Shown: positions 7,964 to 16,657, numbered from the stretch's first letter. The stretch: DNA of 64,000 nt from Nonomuraea muscovyensis (GCF_014207745.1 NZ_JACHJB010000004.1:434001-498000); one strand, 5' to 3'. The notes: generated from the letters alone by a model not told the origin. A program made the numbers and translations.

Positions 7964-8732
7964 GAGCGACCACCTTGTTCGTCAGAGTGCCGATGCCTTC
8001 GATGCCGACGCTGACCTCGTCGCCGATCTCGATCGGGCCGACGCCGGCCGGGGTGCCGGTCAGGATAACGTCACCGGGGATCAGCGTCATGACCGCGCTG
8101 ACATAGGCCACCAGGGCCGGGATGTCGTGGACGAGCTGGTTGGTGCGGCCGCTCTGGCGCACCTCGCCGTTGACCGTCGTGGTGAGGGCCAGGTCGCTCG
8201 GGTCGAGGTCGGTGCGGATCCACGGGCCGAGCGGGCAGAAGGTGTCGAAGCCCTTGGCCCGGGTGAACTGCACGTCGCGCTTCTGCAGGTCGCGTGCCGT
8301 CACGTCGTTGGCGCAGGTGTAGCCGAAGATGACGTCCTTGACCCGCTCGACCGGCACCTCGCGGCACAGCCGGCCGATCACCACGGCCAGCTCGCCCTCG
8401 AAGTCGACCCGGTGGGACAGCGTGGTGGGGTAGGCGATGGACTCGCCGTGGCCGATCACGCTGGTGGACGGCTTCATGAAGATGAGCGGCTCGTCGGGCA
8501 CCTCGTTGCCCAGCTCGCGGGCGTGCTCGGCGTAGTTGCGCCCGATGGCCACGACCTTGCTGGGCAGCATCGGGGCCAGCAGCTTCACCTGGCTCAGCGG
8601 GTGGCGCTCACCGGTGAACTGCACCTGCCCGAACGGATGACCGGAGATCGCGGAGACGAACTCCTCGCCCGGGCCGCCCTCGACCACGCCGAACGACACG
8701 CCTTCGCCTGTGGAGAACCTCGCTATACGCAC
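7956..8732 (-). CDS. Fumarylacetoacetate hydrolase (FAH) family protein
   Basis: 258 residues. The FAH catalytic domain is complete: AIGRNYAEHARE near 64, metal ligands in VDFEGELAVVIG near 110-122, and GYTCANDVTARDLQ near 137. Members hydrolyse or decarboxylate beta-diketo acids such as acylpyruvates or oxaloacetate; the substrate here is unknown. It is the first gene of a two-gene unit with gltX, an arrangement conserved in mycobacteria and streptomycetes although no metabolic link is established. Confidence 0.92.
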   Translation of the reverse strand: MRIARFSTGEGVSFGVVEGGPGEEFVSAISGHPFGQVQFTGERHPLSQVKLLAPMLPSKVVAIGRNYAEHARELGNEVPDEPLIFMKPSTSVIGHGESIAYPTTLSHRVDFEGELAVVIGRLCREVPVERVKDVIFGYTCANDVTARDLQKRDVQFTRAKGFDTFCPLGPWIRTDLDPSDLALTTTVNGEVRQSGRTNQLVHDIPALVAYVSAVMTLIPGDVILTGTPAGVGPIEIGDEVSVGIEGIGTLTNKVVARD

Positions 8733-8851
8733 CCGTCAAGGCTATCGCCGCCGCCGGGTCGCGAGGTCCGGCGACGCCCCCCGGCGATAGCCTGGAGCTC
8801 GCACCGGTTCACGCAGGGGGGTGCGATGAGGCCGTCGCGAGAGGGGTCGCG

Positions 8852-9241
8852 TTGTCCGTCGTGAAGATCAATGTGCTGACGGTGCCCGCCGAGATGCGGG
8901 ACGAACTGGAGCGCCGGTTCGCCGGCCGGGCCGGGATGGTGGAGTCGTCCGACGGGTTCGAGTGGTTCGAGCTGCTCAAGCCGGTCGACGGCACCGACCG
9001 CTACCTCGTCTACACGCGCTGGCGCAGCGAGGACGACTTCCAGGCGTGGCAGCAGGGGCAGTCCTTCGCCCGCGGCCACGCCCAGGCTGCCGCCGACGCC
9101 GGGCGCGGCGAGGCGCCGGGCGGGTCACACGGCGAGTCGGGCGCACAGGGTCAGGGGCACGGCCACGGGCGCGGCCCTGCCGCCACGGGCTCGGAGGTGT
9201 GGTCGTTCGAGGTCGTCCAGAGCGCCGGCCCCAAGCAGTAG
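8852..9241 (+). CDS. Antibiotic-biosynthesis-monooxygenase (ABM/IsdG-like) domain protein
   Basis: 129 residues. Residues 3-80 form the small dimeric alpha-beta barrel seen in HmoA/IsdG-type and ABM proteins (KINVLTVPAEMRDELERRF, then RYLVYTRWRSEDDFQAW). A Gly/His-rich insert (about 91-112, GHGHGRG) separates it from a last strand, VWSFEVV. Such proteins can cleave haem or oxidise small aromatics; the typical catalytic residues cannot be judged by eye. TTG 8852 chosen because GAGGGG lies 6 bp before it. Divergent from the FAH–gltX unit. Confidence 0.75.
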   Translation: MSVVKINVLTVPAEMRDELERRFAGRAGMVESSDGFEWFELLKPVDGTDRYLVYTRWRSEDDFQAWQQGQSFARGHAQAAADAGRGEAPGGSHGESGAQGQGHGHGRGPAATGSEVWSFEVVQSAGPKQ

Positions 9242-9282
9242 AGCCGGCCCGGGCGGCGGGGAGGTTCTTTGATCGAGCGCCT

Positions 9283-9375
9283 CTACTTTCGGCGGCGGGT
9301 TGCCAGCCGCACGACGAGGAACACCAGGCCGCCGATCACAAGAAGCTGGAGGAGTTCGGGGACGCCTAAGTTCAT
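9283..9375 (-). CDS. 30-residue single-pass membrane protein
   Basis: ATG at 9375 preceded by GAGGACAACC (good ribosome site, 5-6 bp spacing) and a stop at 9283-9285. The product starts MNLGVPELLQ, continues as one hydrophobic helix (LLVIGGLVFLVVRLA) and ends TRRRK, a positive-inside C-terminal anchor. It resembles the first part of TatA (short N-terminus with a P-E-L hinge, one helix) but has no amphipathic helix after it. No function can be assigned. The next gene in the same direction, upstream, is the HD hydrolase. Confidence 0.65.
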   Translation of the reverse strand: MNLGVPELLQLLVIGGLVFLVVRLATRRRK

Positions 9376-9447
9376 GGTTGTCCTCGTGTCGAGGGTGGCC
9401 GTCTTCACGCCATATCCTACCCAGGATCGCGAAGTGTCACCGGAGTA

Positions 9448-10059
9448 CTAGGAGCGGTCGAGCGGGTTGGCGGCGATGCGTTCGGCGATGCCGGACCGGA
9501 CGAACCCGCCGGCCAGGCTCGACGGCTTGCGCTCGCCCTGGTCGGCCACGCACGCGGCGAACTCCTTGGCGATGTCCAGCCGGGGGTGGCGGGCCAGCAC
9601 CTCCTCGCGCAGGTCGGCGGGGATCTCGTCGGTGCGCCGGCCGGAGATGTCCATGCCGGTCGAGAGCTCCAGCAGGTGCCCCTCGGGGTCCTCCTCGACC
9701 GGCACCTCCGCCCACATGTGCCGGACGATCACCTCGTGGGCGCGCTGCCTGCGCTCGGGCGACCAGCCGGCGCCGGCGCAGAAGGCCCAGGCCACGTGCC
9801 CGCCCGCCTCCTCGTACGGCACCGTGTGGCTGTCGAACTCGGCGGTCAGCCCGATGTCGTGCAGCATGGCCGAGACGTACAGCAACTCCGCGTCGAAGCC
9901 GATGTCGTGCAGCCGGGCGTGGGCCGCGGCCCACACGTACGCCCTGATGGAGTGGTTGAGCAGGGACGGCGAGTGGTAGCGGGCCGCCACCTCGTAGGCG
10001 GCGCGGCAGGCGGCGGTGTCGGGGAGCACGAGGTCGGTCAGGTTCATACCGCCCATCAT
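9448..10059 (-). CDS. HD-domain metal-dependent phosphohydrolase-like protein
   Basis: 203 residues (first Met; Met5 at 10047 is also possible). The HD motif is present: NHSIRAYVWA (first His), AMLHDIGLT (HD pair) and a distal Asp in the C-terminal half, with GHVAWAF between. The spacing resembles cyanamide hydratase-type HD proteins rather than nucleases. Substrate unknown. It is 72 bp upstream of the small membrane protein and on the same strand. Confidence 0.82.
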   Translation of the reverse strand: MMGGMNLTDLVLPDTAACRAAYEVAARYHSPSLLNHSIRAYVWAAAHARLHDIGFDAELLYVSAMLHDIGLTAEFDSHTVPYEEAGGHVAWAFCAGAGWSPERRQRAHEVIVRHMWAEVPVEEDPEGHLLELSTGMDISGRRTDEIPADLREEVLARHPRLDIAKEFAACVADQGERKPSSLAGGFVRSGIAERIAANPLDRS

Positions 10060-10121
10060 GTCGGCAGGCGTCCGCGGACGGGAGCGGCCGTGCGGTCACC
10101 TATCGAAAAGATCCGGCCAAC

Positions 10122-11549
10122 CTAGCCCACAGGCTGCTGAGACGCCCGCTCGGGCACCGCCCGCGGCGGTGAGCCGGCCGGGCGGCGGGCGACGGCGAGA
10201 CCGGCGGCCAGACACGCGAGCGGCACGGCCGGCAGCACGTAGCGGTGGTCGAAGGCGGCGATCAGCACCGGCAGCACGAGCAGCGTCACCGACGCCGCCC
10301 ACGGCAGCAGCACCTCGCCGCCGAGTCGCCGCCACCGGAGCACCACCCCGGCGAGCCCGAGCAGCAACAGCGCGGCGAGGAACGGCCCGCGCAGGAAACC
10401 GAACGCCTGGTAGCCGCGGATCCAGCCCGCGTACGGCTCCACCATGACCGTCTCGCCGGAGCGGCCCTGGTAGGCGATGGTGATCTCCTCGGCGGTGCGG
10501 TCGCCGGAGGCGATCGAGTCCTTGAACGGGGCCGGCCGCTCCGGGAAGACGTAGGCGCTCTGCGGCCCCTTGACGGGGTAGACCCGGCGGTCCCAGGAGA
10601 AGACGTGCGCGAGGTCTGCCAGGCCGGCGGCGAGGAAGTCGACCGGCTGGGCGAGGATGGCCTGCCTGGCGAAGGCGCCGGCCACCTCGTCGCGCCGGGC
10701 CGAGCCGCCCTTGACGGAGGTGATCGGCGAGTCGGCGGACCAGATGTACTCCGGCGGCGCCTTGCGCTGCCCGAGCGGCTCGGCCGGGCACAGCTCGGGC
10801 GTGTCCGGGTCGATCTTCGCGCAGTCGGCGAACGTCATCGTGCGCGCCCACAGGAACGTGCCGCCGCGGCTCAGCGCGTACGCGCCGTGCTCGGCGTGGA
10901 ACCACACCGCGTAGCCCGCGAGCGGGATCGCGCTCGCCACGGCCAGCGCGACGAGGGGCCGCCACCCGGCCCGGCGCAGCAGCAGCGCGGCCAGCACCAC
11001 GGCGATGAGCGGCAGCCCGATGGTCCTGGTGACGGTGGCCGCGGCCAGCAGCAGGCCGGCCGCCGCGGCGGTCCAGGGGGTGGCGGTCCACGGCGGCGGC
11101 CGCCACATCAGCAGCGCCACCGCCGCCATGACGAGGAACACGAACAGCAGGTCCGCCATGATCAGGTGTTCGAGCTGGATCTGGAAGGCGTCCAGCAGCA
11201 CCGGCAGCGCGAACACCGTGGCCGCCCAGCCCGGCAGCCGGCGGCGCAGCAGCGCGTACACCAGCACGCCGATGCCCAGGCCGAGCAGGTGCTGCACGAC
11301 GACGACCAGTTCGATGCCGGACAGCGGCCGCAGCGCCCACAGGAACAGCGAGTAGCCCGAGGTGCGCGTCTCCAGCGGGCGCGGGTCGAGCCCGGCGTTG
11401 AGATAGGCGAAGGAGTCGGCCCAGAACCAGATCGCGGGCTGGTAGCCGAGCACGGCGACGGCGCGCAGCAGCACCCCGGCCAGCAGGGCGAGGAGAAAGG
11501 CCCCGTGTGCGCGCACCCTGGACACCATCCGCCTCCTCAGCCTTGACAT
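10122..11549 (-). CDS. GT-C type membrane glycosyltransferase (PMT/ArnT-like)
   Basis: 475 residues with about 10 membrane helices. After the first helix comes FWADSFAYLNAG, the acidic first extracytoplasmic loop typical of GT-C enzymes using polyprenyl-phosphate sugars, followed by a second loop with conserved Arg/Glu pairs. A large extracytoplasmic domain sits at about 225-375. Start taken at ATG 11549 because a TATCCT -10 ends 9 bp before it, suggesting a nearly leaderless transcript; ATG 11528 after AGGAGG is the alternative. Acceptor unknown: protein, cell-wall glycan or lipid. Divergent from the secreted lyase gene 130 bp away. Confidence 0.75.
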   Translation of the reverse strand: MSRLRRRMVSRVRAHGAFLLALLAGVLLRAVAVLGYQPAIWFWADSFAYLNAGLDPRPLETRTSGYSLFLWALRPLSGIELVVVVQHLLGLGIGVLVYALLRRRLPGWAATVFALPVLLDAFQIQLEHLIMADLLFVFLVMAAVALLMWRPPPWTATPWTAAAAGLLLAAATVTRTIGLPLIAVVLAALLLRRAGWRPLVALAVASAIPLAGYAVWFHAEHGAYALSRGGTFLWARTMTFADCAKIDPDTPELCPAEPLGQRKAPPEYIWSADSPITSVKGGSARRDEVAGAFARQAILAQPVDFLAAGLADLAHVFSWDRRVYPVKGPQSAYVFPERPAPFKDSIASGDRTAEEITIAYQGRSGETVMVEPYAGWIRGYQAFGFLRGPFLAALLLLGLAGVVLRWRRLGGEVLLPWAASVTLLVLPVLIAAFDHRYVLPAVPLACLAAGLAVARRPAGSPPRAVPERASQQPVG

Positions 11550-11679
11550 GGGCGAACCAGGATACAAAGGTCTGCGCGGCACATCGGGCCGCTAACGATC
11601 CTGCAGCCAACTTGACCGGTTGATCCAGATTCGGCCAGCATGTTCCGCCCCGAGACTTTTTGATCTGGAAGGACCCGGC

Positions 11680-13350
11680 GTGCGGCGCCTCGCGATCCCC
11701 CTTGCCCTCATGCTCGCCACCGGCATGCTGGGGAGCCCCGCGCAGGCGGCCACTCAGACGGGCACCCAGGCCGTCGCACAGACGACGGCGGCGCCGAAGC
11801 GGACCAGCCAGTGCCAGGGCGACTGGATCCCCGGCACACCGACCGTGGACGACGTCATGAAGGGCGAGATCTCCCTCGTCGGGCTGCCGCCGTTCAAGCT
11901 GGGCAAGAAGATCGACTGGGACGCGAGCCCGTACCGCAACCGCTCGTGGGAGTTCGTCTTCCACTCGCTGCGCTGGATGGGCACGCTGGTCGTCGCCTAC
12001 GAGAACACCGGCGAGGAGCGCTACCTCGACCGGGCCGAGGAGATCACCAAGGACTGGGTGACCGGCAACCGTCGCGGCGCCCCCGGCACCCCGTCGTACG
12101 TCTGGAAGGACCACCCCGTCTCCCTGCGCTCGCAGGCGCTCGTCTGCCTGAGCATGCACGTCAAGGACGGCTGGCTGAAGAACAGCCTGGCCGAGCACGC
12201 GCGACTGCTGGCCGACCCGAGGCTCTACAAGAAGGGCCACAACCACGGCATCGACCAGGACATCGCGCTGATGAGCATCGGCTGCCGCTACGGCCGCAAG
12301 GACTGGACGGGCCTCGCCGTCAAGCGGCTCACCGGCACGGTCAAGCTGGACGTCGACTCCCAGGGCGCGCTCATGGAGCAGGCGCCGCGCTACGCCGTCT
12401 ACGTCCACGGCCGCCTCCAGGTCGCCATGACCAACCTGAAGGACTGCGGGCGCAAGGTGCCCGGCGAGATCTCCCGGCGGGCCGAGGCGCTGAAGGACTT
12501 CGTCGCCCACTCGACCCAGCCCAACGGCTACATGGTGCCCATCGGCGACGGCAGCGCCGAGACCGAGCCGAGGATGGACACCGGCACGCCCGGGCAGAAG
12601 GTCAAGGTCTACCGGGCGGGCTACGTCTACGGCCGCACCGCCTGGGGCAAGCCCGACTCGGCGTACTACTCGATCAGGTTCGGCCCCGGCACGAAGTTCC
12701 ACGGCCACGAGGACCACCTGGGCGTCACCTACTACGCGCACGGCCGCGACATCCTGGTGGACGCCGGTTTCCACTCCTACGAGAAGAGCGCCTACCGTTA
12801 CTGGACGATGTCGCCCGAGGCGCACAACGTGCCCACGGTCGTCGGGCAGCGGTTCCGGCCGCGCACCGCCAGCAGGCTCACCAAGACCGCCTACGGCGAC
12901 AACAGGCAGGCCTTCCGCCTCACCGACAAGGCCTACGGGGTGAGCCGCACCCGGTCGGTGCTGGTCAACCACGGCGAGGACCTGATGGCCGTGCACGACA
13001 CCGCCTCGGGCGGCGAGAAGGTGCGCAACGTGTGGCGGTTCGCCCCGTCGTACAAGGTGGTGTCGAACGGCGGCGGCCGGGTCGTGCTGAGCGACGGCAA
13101 GTTCAGGGTGACGCTGCTGCAGCTCTCGCCCGACTGCAAGCCGGTGGGCGGGCAGAAGGTGGAGCGTGGCGGAAAGCTCGGCTGGGTGTCGCCGACCTAC
13201 CTGTCGAAGCAGCCGGCCGAGGTCGTCGTCTCCCCCGCCGCCGAGTCGCTGCTGACCGTGATCGTGCCGGACACCGACGACCCGAAGGTGTCGTGCTCGG
13301 GCGGGAAGGTCAGGGTCCAGGGCATGACCTTCCCGGCCACGTTGCTCTAG
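11680..13350 (+). CDS. Secreted heparinase II/III-type polysaccharide lyase
   Basis: 556 residues from GTG 11680 (GGAAGGAC 6 bp before). Signal peptide at 1-24 (LALMLATGMLGSPAQA). Then the alpha/alpha toroid (WEFVFHSLRWMG, NHGIDQDIALM with the catalytic Asn-His) at about 70-320, and the beta-sandwich heparinase II/III domain (FHGHEDHLGVTYYAHGRDIL then VDAGF, AHNVP) at about 320-550. Enzymes of this fold cleave uronic-acid-containing polymers by beta-elimination. The divergent GT-C gene suggests a linked role in making or trimming an envelope polymer; that is inference. Confidence 0.85.
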   Translation: MRRLAIPLALMLATGMLGSPAQAATQTGTQAVAQTTAAPKRTSQCQGDWIPGTPTVDDVMKGEISLVGLPPFKLGKKIDWDASPYRNRSWEFVFHSLRWMGTLVVAYENTGEERYLDRAEEITKDWVTGNRRGAPGTPSYVWKDHPVSLRSQALVCLSMHVKDGWLKNSLAEHARLLADPRLYKKGHNHGIDQDIALMSIGCRYGRKDWTGLAVKRLTGTVKLDVDSQGALMEQAPRYAVYVHGRLQVAMTNLKDCGRKVPGEISRRAEALKDFVAHSTQPNGYMVPIGDGSAETEPRMDTGTPGQKVKVYRAGYVYGRTAWGKPDSAYYSIRFGPGTKFHGHEDHLGVTYYAHGRDILVDAGFHSYEKSAYRYWTMSPEAHNVPTVVGQRFRPRTASRLTKTAYGDNRQAFRLTDKAYGVSRTRSVLVNHGEDLMAVHDTASGGEKVRNVWRFAPSYKVVSNGGGRVVLSDGKFRVTLLQLSPDCKPVGGQKVERGGKLGWVSPTYLSKQPAEVVVSPAAESLLTVIVPDTDDPKVSCSGGKVRVQGMTFPATLL

Positions 13351-13354
13351 CGGC

Positions 13355-14932
13355 TCAGGACGTCTCGCGGCCCGCGCGCAGCAGGCCGTACGTGACCGCC
13401 TGCTCCAGCGCCTGCCACGAGGCGTCGATGATGTTCTCGGCGACGCCGACCGTGGCCCACTCGGCCGTGTCGTCGCTGGAGGTGATGAGGACCCGGGTGA
13501 TGGCGCCCGTGCCGTGGGTGCCCTCCAGGATGCGCACCTTGTAGTCGACCAGCTCCAGCTTGGCCAGCTCGGGGTAGAGCTTCTCCAGCGCCAGCCGGAC
13601 CGCGCGGTCCAAGGCGTTGACCGGGCCGTTGCCCTCGCCGGTGGCGACGATCCGCTCGCCCTTGGCGTGCAGCTTGACCGTGGCCTCGCTGACCAGTTCG
13701 CCGCCCTTGGTCCGCTCGACGATCACACGCCACGACTCGACCTCGAAGTGGCGGCGCCGCTCGCCGTGCACGGTGTCGCGCAGCAGCAGCTCGAACGAGG
13801 CGTCGGCGGCCTCGAAGGTGAATCCCTGGGACTCCAGGTCCTTGACCCGAGCGACCAGCGTCTTCGTGCTCTCCGGGGTGAGCTCGTAGCCCAGCTCGCG
13901 GCCCTTCAGCTCGACCGAGGCCCGGCCGGCCATGTCGGAGACCAGCATGCGCATGTCGTTGCCGACCTGGGCCGGGTCGATGTGCTGGTAGAGGTTGGGA
14001 TCCACCTTGATGGCGCTGGCGTGCAGGCCGGCCTTGTGCGCGAAGGCGGAGGTGCCCACGTAGGGGGCGTGGGAGTTGGGCGTGACGTTCGTGACCTCGG
14101 TGATCGCGTGGGCGATGCGGGTCATGTCGGCGAGCGCCTGCGGGGGCACCAGGTCGAAGCCGCGCTTGAGCTGGAGGTTGGCGACCACGGTGAAGAGGTT
14201 GGCGTTGCCGGAGCGCTCGCCGTAGCCGTTGGCGCAGCCCTGCACGTGCGTGGCGCCCGCCTTGACGGCGGCCAGGGTGTTGGCGACGGCGCAGCCGGTG
14301 TCGTCGTGGCAGTGGATGCCGACGCGGGCGTCGGTCTGGGCGGCGGCGTGCACGATCTCGGCCAGCTCGTCGGGCAGCATGCCGCCGTTGGTGTCGCACA
14401 GGGCGACGACGTCGGCGCCGGCCTCGGCCGCCGTCCTGAGCACCTCCAGCGCGTACGCTGGGTTGGACCGGTAGCCGTCGAAGAAGTGCTCGGCATCGAG
14501 GAAGACTCGCTGTCCCTCCGCACGAAGGTGGGAAACCGTGTCGCGGATCATCGCCAGGTTTTCCTGGAGACTCGTGCGGAGGGCCAGCTCCACGTGCCGG
14601 TCGTGGCTCTTGGCGACAAGAGTCACGACCGGCGCGCCGGATTCGCGCAGTGCGGCCACCAAAGGGTCGTCGGCTGCCTTCACACCGGCCCGGCGGGTCG
14701 CGCCGAACGCGGCAAGCTGCGCGTGTCTCAGGTCGAGCTCTGTTCGAGCGCGCCTGAAGAACTCCGTGTCCTTGGGGTTGGCGCCCGGCCAGCCCCCTTC
14801 GATGAAGCCGACGCCCAGGCCGTCCAGGTGGCGCGCGACGGCGAGCTTGTCAGCGACGGTGAGGTTGAGCCCCTCCTGCTGTGCGCCGTCACGCAGCGTC
14901 GTGTCATAGACGTGGAAGCGGTCGTCGGCCAT
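13355..14932 (-). CDS. cimA: Citramalate synthase (alpha-isopropylmalate/homocitrate synthase family)
   Basis: 525 residues. TIM-barrel synthase domain at 1-280 with YDTTLRDGAQQEG at the N-terminus, HCHDDTGCAVANTLAAV (metal-binding HxH) near 205 and GCANGYGERSGNANL near 230, then the C-terminal LeuA-type allosteric domain (about 390-520). CimA condenses pyruvate with acetyl-CoA to citramalate, opening a threonine-independent route to isoleucine. Annotated homologues are often just called isopropylmalate/citramalate synthase. A transcription attenuator with an LLII leader peptide precedes it (14968-15067). It ends 4 bp from the convergent lyase gene with no room for a separate terminator. Confidence 0.9.
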   Translation of the reverse strand: MADDRFHVYDTTLRDGAQQEGLNLTVADKLAVARHLDGLGVGFIEGGWPGANPKDTEFFRRARTELDLRHAQLAAFGATRRAGVKAADDPLVAALRESGAPVVTLVAKSHDRHVELALRTSLQENLAMIRDTVSHLRAEGQRVFLDAEHFFDGYRSNPAYALEVLRTAAEAGADVVALCDTNGGMLPDELAEIVHAAAQTDARVGIHCHDDTGCAVANTLAAVKAGATHVQGCANGYGERSGNANLFTVVANLQLKRGFDLVPPQALADMTRIAHAITEVTNVTPNSHAPYVGTSAFAHKAGLHASAIKVDPNLYQHIDPAQVGNDMRMLVSDMAGRASVELKGRELGYELTPESTKTLVARVKDLESQGFTFEAADASFELLLRDTVHGERRRHFEVESWRVIVERTKGGELVSEATVKLHAKGERIVATGEGNGPVNALDRAVRLALEKLYPELAKLELVDYKVRILEGTHGTGAITRVLITSSDDTAEWATVGVAENIIDASWQALEQAVTYGLLRAGRETS

Positions 14933-14967
14933 GGTGTCGTCTCTCCCTGGAAAACCCTGAAACCCCG

Positions 14968-15058
14968 GAAAACAAAAAGACCCCTCACGGACGTGAGAGG
15001 TCTGCGCGCTGGCGGTGTCCCTTTGTCAGCCAGCGCGCCTGCTGATAATGAGCAGACC
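14968..15058 (-). promoter_or_regulatory. Attenuator of cimA: terminator and alternative pairings
   Basis: Leftward transcript: terminator stem 15003-14993 with 14988-14978 (11 bp, one G-U), loop of 4, then TTTTTGTTTT. Upstream, GCGCGCTGGC inside the leader codons (15038-15029) can pair with GCCAGCGCGC (15013-15004). Leader bases 15058-15052 (GGTCTGC) can pair with GCAGACC (15005-14999), which shares the terminator arm and is therefore mutually exclusive with it. Together with the LLII leader peptide this is a ribosome-mediated branched-chain amino acid attenuator. Which pairing is used in starvation is not settled here. Confidence 0.85.
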
Positions 15059-15067
15059 GTAGAACAT
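15026..15067 (-). CDS. cimA leader peptide (13 residues, LLII)
   Basis: ATG 15067 to TGA 15028-15026 encodes MFYGLLIISRRAG. Two leucine and two isoleucine codons in a row, placed 23 nt upstream of a transcription terminator stem, are the signature of an attenuation leader. Stalling at these codons when charged Leu-tRNA or Ile-tRNA is scarce would change folding of the RNA behind and raise cimA transcription. Confidence 0.8.
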   Translation of the reverse strand: MFYGLLIISRRAG

Positions 15068-15150
15068 GGTGCCTGGCAGTCTGCCACACGCACTCACGAT
15101 CTGGCACATCGGTCTCATCCTCTGGGACGAACGATCGACCCGGGCCGGGC

Positions 15151-15798
15151 TCACACCGTGACGCCGGGCTCCCCGACGACGGCCGCTTCCAGGGCGTTCG
15201 GGTCGAACGCCTCGTCACCCAGCACCCGCCCGTCGAGCACCAGCGTGGGCGTGCCGTCGATCCGGACCTTGGCGCTCTCCTGCAGGTGGGCCTCGGCGTA
15301 CACCTGGGAGGTCACGCACTCGTCCACGGCCGCGCCCGCCTTCCGCGCGGCCCCGGCGAGCTCCTCCACCGTGAAGCCCGACGCCTCGCCGTGCGGGGCG
15401 GGCTGCATGCGGTAGAGCTCGTCGCGGAAGGCGAGCCAGTTGGCCTCCGGGACGCACCGCGCGGCGGCGGCGGCCCGGACGGAGTTGGAGCGCATCGGCT
15501 CGTCGCGGAAGATCGTCACCGGGTGGAAGACGACCTTGACCTTGCCCTCCCTGGCCAGGCGCTGGATCGTCGCGTCGACCCGGGTGTGCAGCTCCTTGCA
15601 GACCGGGCAGTCGTAGTCCTCGTAGACGTCGAGCACGGGAGCGTCACCACCGGTGTCGGCCAGCACCATGCTGCCGTCGCCCTGCCGTACCAGCCGGACG
15701 CCCTGCGACGACGTCGCCGGCTCGGTGAGCCCCAGCGCAGCGATCACGGCCAGCACCGCGCAGGCGGCCACGACGGCCACCGCCAACCTCGTCTTCAT
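15151..15798 (-). CDS. Membrane-anchored DsbA-like thioredoxin-fold protein
   Basis: 215 residues from ATG 15798 (GGCGGGGA before it). One N-terminal hydrophobic segment (residues 5-24) exports and probably anchors it. The thioredoxin fold carries C64-P-V-C67 after YEDYD, and the cis-proline region is DGTPTLVLDG near 185, as in the DsbA/DSBA_4 (BdbD, actinobacterial DsbA) family. It would oxidise or isomerise disulfides of exported proteins. Gene order: between the cimA leader and a divergent O-methyltransferase. Confidence 0.88.
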   Translation of the reverse strand: MKTRLAVAVVAACAVLAVIAALGLTEPATSSQGVRLVRQGDGSMVLADTGGDAPVLDVYEDYDCPVCKELHTRVDATIQRLAREGKVKVVFHPVTIFRDEPMRSNSVRAAAAARCVPEANWLAFRDELYRMQPAPHGEASGFTVEELAGAARKAGAAVDECVTSQVYAEAHLQESAKVRIDGTPTLVLDGRVLGDEAFDPNALEAAVVGEPGVTV

Positions 15799-15909
15799 TC
15801 CCCGCCTCACCTCGTTGATCGGCCGAGACACTACCCCAAAGCGGGCGCAAAGGGTCGGCCGGGCGGGCCGGGCGCCGCGAAGATCGTGACGGTCCGCCAC
15901 AATGGCCTG

Positions 15910-16554
15910 ATGAAGGCTTCCGTGCTCCAGCCCGACGTCGCCCGCTACCTCCTCGACCACTGCACGCCGCCCGACCGGCTGCTGGAGGAGCTCGCCGCCG
16001 AGACGCTCGCCGCGACCGGCGACAGCGCGGGGATGCAGATCTCCCCCGACCAGGGCCGCTTCCTCACCATGATCACCCAACTGGTGGCGCCGGACGTGGC
16101 GGTGGAGGTGGGGACGTTCACCGGTTACTCGTCCATCTGCATCGCCCGCGGGCTGTCCGGCGGCCGGCTGCACTGCTTCGACGTGAGCGAGGAGTGGACG
16201 TCGATCGCCCGGCGCCACTGGGAGCGCGCCGGGCTCACCGACCGCGTCACGCTCACCCTCGGGCCCGCCGCCGACACGCTCGCCGCCTTCGACCAGCCGG
16301 TCGACCTGGCCTTCCTGGACGCCGACAAGCAGGGCTACCCGGTCTACTACGAGCTGCTCGTCGAGCGGCTGCGGCCGGGCGGGCTGCTCATGGTGGACAA
16401 CACCCTGTGGTCGGGCCGCGTCACGGACCCGGCGGACGAGACTCCGACGACGGTGTCGATACGTGAGTTCAACGACCTGGTGGCGGCGGACCCCCGGGTC
16501 ACGACGGTGCTGCTGCCCCTGGCCGACGGGTTGACCATGATCCGAAAGAACTAG
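15910..16554 (+). CDS. SAM-dependent O-methyltransferase (catechol/caffeoyl-CoA type, family 3)
   Basis: 214 residues. SAM motif VEVGTFTGYSSICIARGL (about 60-77), acidic FDVSEEW, and the metal-binding LAFLDADKQGYPVYYE plus LLMVDNTLWSGRV stretch, all typical of Methyltransf_3 enzymes that methylate catechol hydroxyls with Mg2+. Substrate unknown; these are widespread housekeeping proteins in actinobacteria. The frame is open far upstream but ATG 15910 gives the normal N-terminus. Divergent from the DsbA-like gene. Confidence 0.9.
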   Translation: MKASVLQPDVARYLLDHCTPPDRLLEELAAETLAATGDSAGMQISPDQGRFLTMITQLVAPDVAVEVGTFTGYSSICIARGLSGGRLHCFDVSEEWTSIARRHWERAGLTDRVTLTLGPAADTLAAFDQPVDLAFLDADKQGYPVYYELLVERLRPGGLLMVDNTLWSGRVTDPADETPTTVSIREFNDLVAADPRVTTVLLPLADGLTMIRKN

Positions 16555-16584
16555 CGAACGAGTTTGCGAAAGCTTGGGCGAATG

Positions 16585-16613
16585 TTGACGCGCATCGTTA
16601 CGGTGAGTATCTC
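16585..16613 (+). promoter_or_regulatory. Probable promoter of the Uma2-family gene
   Basis: -35 TTGACG (16585-16590), 17-bp spacer, -10 TATCTC (16608-16613), about 45 bp before the start codon. Called from hexamers and spacing only. Confidence 0.45.
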
Positions 16614-16657
16614 ACGAAGCACGTTGCGCTTATCGCCCAGGAGGGGATGATGGAAGC

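Noticed and set aside
10096..12996. 966-codon open frame on the minus strand
   Set aside because: Arg/Pro/Ala-rich, antisense to the GT-C and lyase genes; an effect of high GC. Both sense genes have clear domains.
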